The notes below the pieces were generated by a model, which saw nothing but the letters and a program-made list of their open reading frames with translations, did no database searches and was not told the origin of the DNA. From the NCBI GenBank assembly GCA_963668245.2, contig OY764195.2, positions 1,922,001-1,986,000 on the forward strand: DNA of 64,000 bases. The letters are read 5' to 3'. Shown here piece by piece: positions 36,410-42,886 of the stretch; the stretch's first letter is position 1; each line of letters opens with the position of its first letter. This DNA comes from Anoxybacterium sp963668245 (GTDB lineage Bacteria > Bacillota > Clostridia > Peptostreptococcales > Anaerovoracaceae). The position numbers and the translations under genes were made by a program.

Positions 36410-36431
36410 AAAATCATAATATGAAATTGAG

Positions 36432-36459
36432 CCACCCGTGGCAACGGGTGGTTTTGTTC
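36432..36459 (+). terminator. Intrinsic terminator after rpoD
   Basis: CCACCCGT and ACGGGTGG form an 8-bp stem with a 4-base loop, followed by TTTTGTTCT. Confidence 0.85.
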
Positions 36460-36507
36460 TACCCATAAGAGCAGTGTAATATAATTTTTGTTGGGAGAAA
36501 ATAGAAA

Positions 36508-38028
36508 ATGATTAAATTGTCAGATCGACTTCAGAAAATTGCAGATTGGATTGAAGTTGGAGAATCTGTTGCAGATGTTGGTACAGATCATGGGTTTTTA
36601 CCAATCTACTTAAGAGAAACAGGAAAAAGCCCTCAAGTCATACTTTGTGATATTAATTCAGGCCCCCTTGAAAAAGCAAAAGAAAATATCAGAAAACGAT
36701 CCATTGGAGAATCGTTTGATATGCGTCTTGGAAGCGGGTTAGAACCCCTCAGCTGCGGCGAAGTGGATGTGATCGCAATTGCAGGGATGGGTGGGGCATT
36801 AGTTATAGAAATCCTAGTAAATGATTTCGAAAAAACCAAGACTTTCTCAAAGTATATTTTTCAGCCTAGAAATGGGCAAGCCAAATTACGAAAATGGTTG
36901 CTGCAAAACGGCTTTCGAATTGTAGATGAAGCATTAATAAGAGAAGGAAAATATATTTGTGAGTTGATTATGGCGATTCCATCTAATAATCAGATAGAAC
37001 TGCCAGTTGAAGAATTTAATTATGAGTTCAGCCCTATTCTTTTTGAAAAAAAAGATCCGTTATTGGTTGAATTTATAGAAAATAAGATTAGAATAGAAAG
37101 AAAGGTATTTGAATCAATTGAAGCTGGGGCAAATCAAAAAAAGAATGAAATGTTAGCACAAACAGAAAACAGAATGAAGCAATTGGAGAAATTGAGAAGA
37201 GGAGTGAATCAGATGAGTATGAAAATGAGCGACTTGATTGCGGAGATTGAAGTAATCGCACCTAGGGACTTGGAAGAAGACTGGGATAATTGTGGGATGC
37301 AAATCAACATGGGTAATACGGAAGTAAAACGCGTTCTTGTTGCTCTTGAAATCACGAAGGGTGTTATCGCAGAGGCAATGTCAAAGAATGTAGATTTTAT
37401 TGTTACACATCATCCTTTGTTGTTTAAGAAAATAGACGTAGTTGACAATAACGATATTAAGGGAAACTATATGATTGATTTGATCAAACGCGGAATTTCA
37501 GTGTATGCAGCACATACAACCTTTGATGAAGCATTCGGAGGTAACAATGAATATCTTGCTGATATGATTGGCTTATCTCGGGTTCGTAAGATGAAGAACA
37601 AGAGAGCCGTTATCAAAGGAGAAGAGCCGAAGATGGTTTCAGGCCGTATGGGGAATTTTGAAACACCAATGAAAATGTCAGATGTTTGTACCTTAATTGA
37701 AGACGCACTAGGCGTGAAAGGTCAGATGAAAACAAGCGGAGACATGGACAAGATGATTAAGACTGTTGGTCTTTGTGCAGGTTCTGGTATTGATTCTATG
37801 ATGGCTGCAATCAAAAATGATTGTGACCTATTTTTGACTGGTGATATACGTCATCATGAAGCACAGACCGCAAAAGAATCAGGACTATGTGTCATTGATG
37901 CGGGTCATTATGGTACTGAAAGAATCTTCACAGAAAACTTTGCAGGAAAGCTTAAAAAAGCAGTTGGAACAAAAATTGAAGTGTTAGAATCAGAAATTAA
38001 TTCAAATCCCTTCAATCTTGTGGTATAA
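36508..38028 (+). CDS. Fusion of tRNA (adenine-22 N1) methyltransferase TrmK and a Nif3/YqfO-type dinuclear-metal protein
   Basis: A 506-aa single frame joining two proteins that are usually adjacent genes in Firmicutes (yqfN and yqfO). Residues 1-155 are a TrmK-type SAM methyltransferase (SVADVGTDHGFLPIYL, VILCDINSGPLEKA, IAGMGGALVIEIL), expected to methylate A22 of tRNA. Residues 156-235 form a charged coiled coil, as in TrmK C-termini. Residues 236-506 are a Nif3-like protein (LEEDWDNCGMQINMG, FIVTHHPLLFK, AAHTTFDEAFGG, LTGDIRHHEAQ, VIDAGHYGTE) whose His/Asp/Glu residues bind two metals. It lacks the YqfO middle insert domain. An ATG at 37213 with AAGAGGAG eight bases upstream could also start a free Nif3 product. 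Confidence 0.9.
   Translation: MIKLSDRLQKIADWIEVGESVADVGTDHGFLPIYLRETGKSPQVILCDINSGPLEKAKENIRKRSIGESFDMRLGSGLEPLSCGEVDVIAIAGMGGALVIEILVNDFEKTKTFSKYIFQPRNGQAKLRKWLLQNGFRIVDEALIREGKYICELIMAIPSNNQIELPVEEFNYEFSPILFEKKDPLLVEFIENKIRIERKVFESIEAGANQKKNEMLAQTENRMKQLEKLRRGVNQMSMKMSDLIAEIEVIAPRDLEEDWDNCGMQINMGNTEVKRVLVALEITKGVIAEAMSKNVDFIVTHHPLLFKKIDVVDNNDIKGNYMIDLIKRGISVYAAHTTFDEAFGGNNEYLADMIGLSRVRKMKNKRAVIKGEEPKMVSGRMGNFETPMKMSDVCTLIEDALGVKGQMKTSGDMDKMIKTVGLCAGSGIDSMMAAIKNDCDLFLTGDIRHHEAQTAKESGLCVIDAGHYGTERIFTENFAGKLKKAVGTKIEVLESEINSNPFNLVV
37197..37215 (+). promoter_or_regulatory. Internal ribosome-binding site and start codon at the TrmK-Nif3 junction
   Basis: AAGAGGAG (37197-37204), eight bases, then in-frame ATG (37213). 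The following codons match the normal N terminus of a stand-alone Nif3 protein (MSMKMSDLIAEIEVIAP). Confidence 0.7.
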
Positions 38029-38029
38029 T
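38001..38029 (+). promoter_or_regulatory. Promoter of the RNase P RNA gene
   Basis: TTCAAA (38001-38006), 17 bases, TATAAT (38024-38029). The -10 box overlaps the stop codon of the upstream fusion gene. It predicts a start about six to eight bases later, matching the rnpB 5' end at 38037. Confidence 0.8.
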
Positions 38030-38036
38030 TTTTTAC

Positions 38037-38418
38037 ATGAGTAAGCCAGACAGTCGCGTGGATTTCTGTCATGGAGATTCACGAGGAAAGTCCGAGCTCC
38101 ATAGGGCAAGGGTGCCAGATAACGTCTGGTGAAGGTGACTTTAAGGAAAGTGCAACAGAAACATACCGCCGATGGCCGTGAGGCACAGGTAAGGGCGAAA
38201 TGGTGAGGTAAGAGCTCACCGGCAGTATGGTAACATACTGGCCGTGTAAACCCCACCCGGAGCAAGACCAAGCAGGGAGGTAATTACCCTTCGGGGTATA
38301 ATGCCTGAAAGGCGGCTGCCCGTCGCTTCCCGGAAGGTAGGTCGCATGAGCGCACTGGCGACAGTGCGCCTAGATAGATGATTGTTTAATACAGAACTCG
38401 GCTTATAGACTTGCTCAT
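38037..38418 (+). ncRNA. rnpB: RNase P RNA, bacterial type A
   Basis: Catalytic RNA that trims tRNA 5' leaders. Conserved pieces are seen in order: GAGGAAAGTCCGAGCTCC, ACAGAAACATACCGCC, GGTAAGGGCGAAATGGTGAGGTAAGAGC, and GATAGATGATTG...ACAGAACTCGGCTTATAGAC. ATGAGTAAG at the 5' end pairs with CTTGCTCAT at the 3' end as helix P1. The presence of the long P12/P13-P14 region and the layout suggest the ancestral A type rather than the Bacillus B type. RnpM, its proposed modulator, is encoded at 9467. Confidence 0.97.
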
Positions 38419-38427
38419 AACATTTTA

Positions 38428-38531
38428 CTTTAAAAGCAATGATTTTTTGCTTTTAAAGAACGGACCTTCTTTTAAAGAACATGTCTTTCCCAAGAAAAAG
38501 GATAGACTTGTTTTGTAAAGGAAGGTTTTTT
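38428..38531 (+). terminator. Two successive hairpins downstream of rnpB
   Basis: The first hairpin pairs CTTTAAAAGCAA with TTGCTTTTAAAG (about 38429-38459) but has no T run. The second is about 26 bp long with few mismatches (38465-38490 paired with 38500-38525, loop of nine) and ends in TTTTTT, so it should be the real terminator of rnpB. These fill most of the non-coding stretch between rnpB and the next gene. Confidence 0.8.
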
Positions 38532-38602
38532 AGTGGACTTTAAAAACAAAAACGTATATGATTTATGTATAAACCTTGTGTTTGTATTTTTGGAGGATAA
38601 TC

Positions 38603-39091
38603 ATGAACAGAATATCTGAAGCCAACCAAACAATTATGGATTCTCTATTTCCTAAAATCATAGAGCATCCTACCAATAGTCTTAAAATTGCTGTATTGAA
38701 ACGGGAACGTATTGAAGAACCTATTGTCCTTTCAATCAAGTATGTTGGAGACGAGAACGCAATTGGAATCTTTAAAGCAGAACCACAAGGTAACTCTGTT
38801 GATATTCGTGCAACGCTATGGACTGAAGCGGATATGAATACCTTGGAGAAAAATCTAGTAATTGGATTGGAATTCAAAGGACTTAGAAATCCTCTAGCCA
38901 AAGCAGTTATCAGCGGTAAGAATAAAACGATTCAGAATGATGTGATTCAAGGGCTCTATAATATAACTCATTTCTTCTTATTTATCGCGGATGAAAAAGG
39001 AGAATTGATCAAGTTAAAGAGGGTCAATTGGAGTTATATAAAGCACGAGGCTGTTTTAAGTCAGTTTACAATGCATGAAGTTTTACATTAG
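38603..39091 (+). CDS. Protein of unknown function (162 aa)
   Basis: Not recognised. It is a soluble, mixed alpha/beta-looking protein without signal peptide, transmembrane segment or obvious Cys/His metal site. Visible phrases include MDSLFPKIIEHPTNSLKIAVLKRERIEEPI, GLEFKGLRNPLAKAV and LYNITHFFLFIADEKGELIKL. The start at 38603 has GGAGGATAATC immediately upstream, an excellent ribosome-binding site; a longer frame back to 38576 is not needed. It stands alone between rnpB and the ROK regulator and may be transcribed from an A+T-rich region at about 38540-38575. Confidence 0.8.
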   Translation: MNRISEANQTIMDSLFPKIIEHPTNSLKIAVLKRERIEEPIVLSIKYVGDENAIGIFKAEPQGNSVDIRATLWTEADMNTLEKNLVIGLEFKGLRNPLAKAVISGKNKTIQNDVIQGLYNITHFFLFIADEKGELIKLKRVNWSYIKHEAVLSQFTMHEVLH

Positions 39092-39125
39092 GTGGGAAAG
39101 GAAGTTTTTTTAAATACTTTTGAAG

Positions 39126-39143
39126 GTAACTTTATAAAGTTAC
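39126..39143 (+). promoter_or_regulatory. Perfect 18-bp palindrome abutting the ROK promoter (operator candidate)
   Basis: GTAACTTTATAAAGTTAC is its own reverse complement and ends one base before the -35 box of the ROK gene. This position suits a repressor or autoregulator site. Confidence 0.7.
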
Positions 39144-39172
39144 TTGAAAAAGAATTTTATTCTATGTATAAT
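39144..39172 (+). promoter_or_regulatory. Sigma-A promoter of the ROK regulator
   Basis: TTGAAA (39144-39149), 17 bases, TATAAT (39167-39172). Transcription would start near 39179, so the ATG at 39177 cannot be used and the start at 39204 or 39201 is preferred. Confidence 0.88.
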
Positions 39173-39203
39173 ATAAATGTTTGATAGGAAAAAGGAGGAC
39201 ATG

Positions 39204-40379
39204 ATGCTGAGGGTAAAAAATCTTACTCACGAAAGGGTGAGAGAAGTAAACTGTATCAGAATCTTGCAGTACTTAAGGCGATTTGGTGAAGCGACGAAAG
39301 GTGATTTAGAAAACTTTTTAGGAGTCAGTCATACCACAATCAATACGTACATTCAGGATTTGATCAATGAAGGATATATTGGTCTGTTTGGCACTGGTGA
39401 CTCAAGTGGCGGAAGAAAGCCAGCATTAATTCGTCTTTTGCCTGATGTGAGATATGCTTTTGGTGTGAACGTTACTCCTCAGGAGATTCAGATGGCCCTT
39501 GTTAATCTGACTGGAGAAACCAAAGAAATAATTAGCGTTCCCTATCCAATGGAACAAGGTCTTTCGGAAGCGCTCAATACAATTGCTCAAAAGGTTTTTG
39601 AATGGATTCACAAGTATGATGTTGCAAAAGATGCAGTATTAGGCATAGGGATGGCTTTTCCAGGTTTGGTTGATGATGAAAGTCTTGTTTTAGAGTATCT
39701 TCCGAATTTAAAAATAAAAGATTACTCGATGAAGGATTTTCAGAGAACGTTAGACATGGAAATATTTTTGGAAAATGAAGCCAATACGGCGGCGTATGCT
39801 GAATATTTGCTTGGAAATGGCAATCACATGGGCAACTTTGTTTATGTCTCTATAGCCGACGGTATTGGTGCGGGTATTATGGTAGAGAACTGTATTTTTA
39901 GAGGCAATCGAAAACGGGCAGGAGAATTTGGTCATATCAAGGTCTCTGATCAGAAAAAAAAATGTAGTTGTGGTAGAGAAGGATGTTGGGAGCTTTTTGC
40001 TTCAAAGCGAGCCTTGCTTGGCAGTTTTGATGATCCAGAAGAAGAAGCAAGGTACTTAGAACATCTATTTTATCAGTATGATGATGGGAATCAAGATGTG
40101 ATTGAACGAGTTGATGAGTATGTAAAATACTTGTTTTCTGGCCTTGGGAGCATTTTACTTTCGTTAGATCCATATTGCATCATCATCGGTGGAGATTTAG
40201 GGGAATATGCCCATCGATTTATAGAAATTGGGACAGAAAAACTAAAACTAGTGGAACAATTTTTCGGCTATGAATCCATTAAAATTATTGGGTCAGCACT
40301 CCCTGGAAATGGCGCGCTTTTGGGTGCGGCACTTCTTCCGTTTGAACAGGTTTTTAATTTTCAACGTAATGTGCTTTAG
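39204..40379 (+). CDS. ROK-family transcriptional regulator (NagC/XylR-like)
   Basis: About 391 aa. A winged helix-turn-helix (about 10-70: NCIRILQYLRRFGEATKGDLENFLGVSHTTINTYIQDLINEGYI) is followed by a ROK sugar-kinase-like domain (VLGIGMAFPGLVD, FLENEANTAAYAEYLLG, GIGAGIMVENCIFRGNRKRAGEFGHIKV, and the zinc-binding CSCGREGCWE). Such proteins usually respond to sugars or sugar phosphates. AGGAGG precedes the tandem ATGs at 39201/39204. A perfect palindrome sits at its own promoter. The downstream mob/moe genes begin 57 bases later; whether they are its targets is not shown. Confidence 0.92.
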   Translation: MLRVKNLTHERVREVNCIRILQYLRRFGEATKGDLENFLGVSHTTINTYIQDLINEGYIGLFGTGDSSGGRKPALIRLLPDVRYAFGVNVTPQEIQMALVNLTGETKEIISVPYPMEQGLSEALNTIAQKVFEWIHKYDVAKDAVLGIGMAFPGLVDDESLVLEYLPNLKIKDYSMKDFQRTLDMEIFLENEANTAAYAEYLLGNGNHMGNFVYVSIADGIGAGIMVENCIFRGNRKRAGEFGHIKVSDQKKKCSCGREGCWELFASKRALLGSFDDPEEEARYLEHLFYQYDDGNQDVIERVDEYVKYLFSGLGSILLSLDPYCIIIGGDLGEYAHRFIEIGTEKLKLVEQFFGYESIKIIGSALPGNGALLGAALLPFEQVFNFQRNVL

Positions 40380-40435
40380 AAAATAATCAAAAGATACCTT
40401 ATCAAGAAGATTGGTATCGGAGGATAGAAAGAAAT

Positions 40436-40975
40436 GTGAATAGAATGCAAATCAATCAAGGTGATTTTCCAACGGTTGTATCTGTTGTAGCGGCACAATC
40501 AAATACAGGAAAAACAACATTAATAGAAGGACTAATTCACTATTTTAAGAATAGGAATTATAGAATTGGAGTACTCAAACATGATGCTCATCGCTTTGAA
40601 ATCGATAAAAAGGGGAAAGACAGCTTTCGATTTAGTGAAGCGGGAGCCGATACCGTCATCATATCTTCTTCCGATAAAATCGCTATGATTCAAAAAAATC
40701 AACAGGATGTGGATCTGGAACAAATATTACGGCTCTTTGAAGAAATGGATTTGGTCCTCATAGAGGGCTATCGAAACAACAATTATATGAAGCTAGAGGT
40801 GCATCGCCAAGAGATGGGAAGCGAGCTTCTATATGAAAATTCTAATTTTTGTCAAGAAGATTTTATTGCAATTGTAAGTGATATCTCTCATTCAGTACCG
40901 ATTCCTGTCTTATCCATCAATCGTGTCAATGAGGTTGGAGCGTATCTTGAAACAAAAATATTGAAAGGAAGATAA
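40436..40975 (+). CDS. mobB: Molybdopterin-guanine dinucleotide biosynthesis adaptor protein MobB
   Basis: A 179-aa P-loop GTP-binding protein that assists MobA in forming the guanine-dinucleotide form of molybdenum cofactor. The Walker A motif is AAQSNTGKTTLIEGLI; GVLKHDAHRFEIDKKGKDSFRFSEAGAD and LVLIEGYRNN are typical of the family. The start is GTG 40436 with CGGAGG 12 bases upstream; ATG 40445 is possible. It begins the mobB-moeA-mobA group just before the molybdoenzyme operon. Confidence 0.93.
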   Translation: MNRMQINQGDFPTVVSVVAAQSNTGKTTLIEGLIHYFKNRNYRIGVLKHDAHRFEIDKKGKDSFRFSEAGADTVIISSSDKIAMIQKNQQDVDLEQILRLFEEMDLVLIEGYRNNNYMKLEVHRQEMGSELLYENSNFCQEDFIAIVSDISHSVPIPVLSINRVNEVGAYLETKILKGR

Positions 40976-40976
40976 A

Positions 40977-42179
40977 ATGATTCAGTTGCATGAAGCATAT
41001 CAAATAATCAATCGGGAAACGAAACCTTTGGGAACAGAAAAAGTGCAATTAGAGGATTGTTTTGGACGTGTTTTAGCAGAAGACATTGTTGCTTCTGAAA
41101 GCATACCGTCCTTTGCCAAGTCTGCCATGGATGGATATGCACTAAACAGTCAAGAAACGGTACATATGAAAACCTTTGAAGTGAAAGGTTTGATCAAAGC
41201 AGGTGATGCCCAGGCAATACAATTGAATCCGGGAGAAGCATATAAGATCATGACAGGAGCGCCATTGCCACAAGGGAGCAATGCGGTAATAGAAGTTGAA
41301 ATTGTTCAAAATGTCGGAAATACCATTCTGATTCCAGACGCAGTGCGGCAAGGAAACCATGTGATACAGGTAGGAGAAGAAATCGAAGAAGGGCAGATTG
41401 CATTGCGAAAAGGTAATGTATTAAGACCAGCAGAAATTGGGTTGTTGGCAGCTTTAGGATATCCTTGCGTAAGTGTCAGCAAAAAACCTGTGGTTTCTTT
41501 CATTTGCACAGGCGATGAGTTGATTTCAGTTTCAGAACCTCTCAGCTTTGGAAAGGTGAGAAATAGCAATACATACTCACTGGAAGCTTTGCTCAAATCT
41601 AATGGTGCTGTTTTGCATCAATCTATAATTTCAGAAGACAAACCTGAAAGACTGCGAGCTTGTATGGATCAAGTTTTAGAGGCTTCTGACGTTATCATTA
41701 CTTCTGGGGGTGCATCTGTCGGTGAGTATGATTTTGCTGAGCAGGTATTGGAATCACTTGGAGCGAATATTCATTTTTCTAGAGTTGGAATCAAACCAGG
41801 CAAGCCAACTATTTTTGCCACATTGGGAAGAAAGCTTTTATTTGCTCTACCTGGAAATCCAATGTCCATGATTACAACATTTGAAGAATTTGTGAAATTA
41901 GCATTTCAAAAAATGGAAGGAAGAGATATGAAGCAACCTGATACTTTTCCTGTTATTTTGGCTCAAGATTTTCATGCAAAGCCTGGGCGGAAAAAATTCA
42001 TCTATTCCAAATTAAGTAGAGAGGGCAATGGGATTTATGCCTATCATATTGGTGCTCAATGCTCAAACCACCTTCTCACGATGACCAAGGCAAACGGAGT
42101 GATTTTATTACCAGAAGAATGCGGACTTATGAAAAAAGGAATGATTGTTGAAGGGAAATATTTATTTGAGAGGACATAG
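40977..42179 (+). CDS. moeA: Molybdopterin molybdenumtransferase MoeA
   Basis: Inserts molybdate into adenylated molybdopterin. A 400-aa protein with the four-domain MoeA layout: ESIPSFAKSAMDGYAL, GEAYKIMTGAPLPQGSNAV, FICTGDEL, TSGGASVGEYDF and LFALPGNPMSMITTFEEFV. It starts one base after mobB. The enzyme can handle Mo or W depending on species; the sequence does not decide this. Confidence 0.95.
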   Translation: MIQLHEAYQIINRETKPLGTEKVQLEDCFGRVLAEDIVASESIPSFAKSAMDGYALNSQETVHMKTFEVKGLIKAGDAQAIQLNPGEAYKIMTGAPLPQGSNAVIEVEIVQNVGNTILIPDAVRQGNHVIQVGEEIEEGQIALRKGNVLRPAEIGLLAALGYPCVSVSKKPVVSFICTGDELISVSEPLSFGKVRNSNTYSLEALLKSNGAVLHQSIISEDKPERLRACMDQVLEASDVIITSGGASVGEYDFAEQVLESLGANIHFSRVGIKPGKPTIFATLGRKLLFALPGNPMSMITTFEEFVKLAFQKMEGRDMKQPDTFPVILAQDFHAKPGRKKFIYSKLSREGNGIYAYHIGAQCSNHLLTMTKANGVILLPEECGLMKKGMIVEGKYLFERT

Positions 42180-42182
42180 AAC

Positions 42183-42782
42183 ATGAAGGATTCTTTTCAA
42201 ACAGCTGTTATTCTAGCAGGGGGGAAAAGTAGTCGGATGGGTTTTGATAAGCAGTTTTTGACATTCAATCATACCCGTATATTTGATCGTAATCTGGCAT
42301 GCTTAAAGGAAGAGTTCGAAGAAATCATTGTTGTAACCCAAAAACCAACTGCATACGAGTCTTATCCAGTTATTTGTGTGGATGATATTGAAAAAAATGC
42401 TGGACCACTCGGAGGGTTACATGCCGGACTAATGAAATCAACCAGTGATATGATATTTTTAATAGCTTGTGATATGCCTTTGGTGCAATTGAATTATATT
42501 AGATACATGAAGGCAATTCTTAAGAGAGAAATATGTGAAATATGTGCTACAAAAACAAAGAAAGGAATCGAACCATTCCATGGTTTTTATTCCAAAAAAC
42601 TGAGAGAGAAAATTGAAATTGCTATCGCCCAAGGGAATCGGTCTTTACGTGTTTTCACCAAGAGCAGTAACACATATTGGATTGAAGAGGCAGTCGCAAA
42701 GCAGATGTCTCCAGATCTGAGCATGTTTTATAATGTCAATACGTTAGAAGAATTAAGAAGAATAGAACAGGAAATATGGTAG
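42183..42782 (+). CDS. mobA: Molybdenum cofactor guanylyltransferase MobA
   Basis: Attaches GMP to molybdopterin. A 199-aa nucleotidyltransferase with the signature VILAGGKSSRMGFDKQFL, AGPLGGLHAGL and IACDMPLV. It lies three bases after moeA. Bis-MGD cofactor made with MobA/MobB is what the DMSO-reductase-family enzyme encoded next requires. Confidence 0.95.
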   Translation: MKDSFQTAVILAGGKSSRMGFDKQFLTFNHTRIFDRNLACLKEEFEEIIVVTQKPTAYESYPVICVDDIEKNAGPLGGLHAGLMKSTSDMIFLIACDMPLVQLNYIRYMKAILKREICEICATKTKKGIEPFHGFYSKKLREKIEIAIAQGNRSLRVFTKSSNTYWIEEAVAKQMSPDLSMFYNVNTLEELRRIEQEIW

Positions 42783-42810
42783 GATTGGAGGGTTTGTTTT
42801 TTTTTACCCA

Positions 42811-42833
42811 CTTTTGAAAACAAGTTTCAAAAG
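42811..42833 (+). promoter_or_regulatory. Hairpin or operator in the molybdoenzyme leader
   Basis: CTTTTGAAA and TTTCAAAAG form a perfect 9-bp inverted repeat with loop ACAAG, after a T-rich stretch and 54 bases before the enzyme start. It may be a weak terminator arm of mobA or a binding site. It does not look like the known molybdenum-cofactor riboswitch. Confidence 0.4.
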
Positions 42834-42886
42834 GTAGTGCTAGCTATCGTCATACCAAGGGAAAATATTTGTACAAGGAGGCAACT

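Noticed and set aside
40436..42782. mobB/mobA as plasmid mobilisation genes
   Set aside because: The motifs (P-loop AAQSNTGKTT and LAGGKSSRMGFDKQ) and moeA between them show molybdenum-cofactor genes, not relaxases.
42783..42886. Molybdenum-cofactor riboswitch in the leader of the molybdoenzyme operon
   Set aside because: The region is too short and lacks the conserved elements; only a simple 9-bp hairpin is visible.
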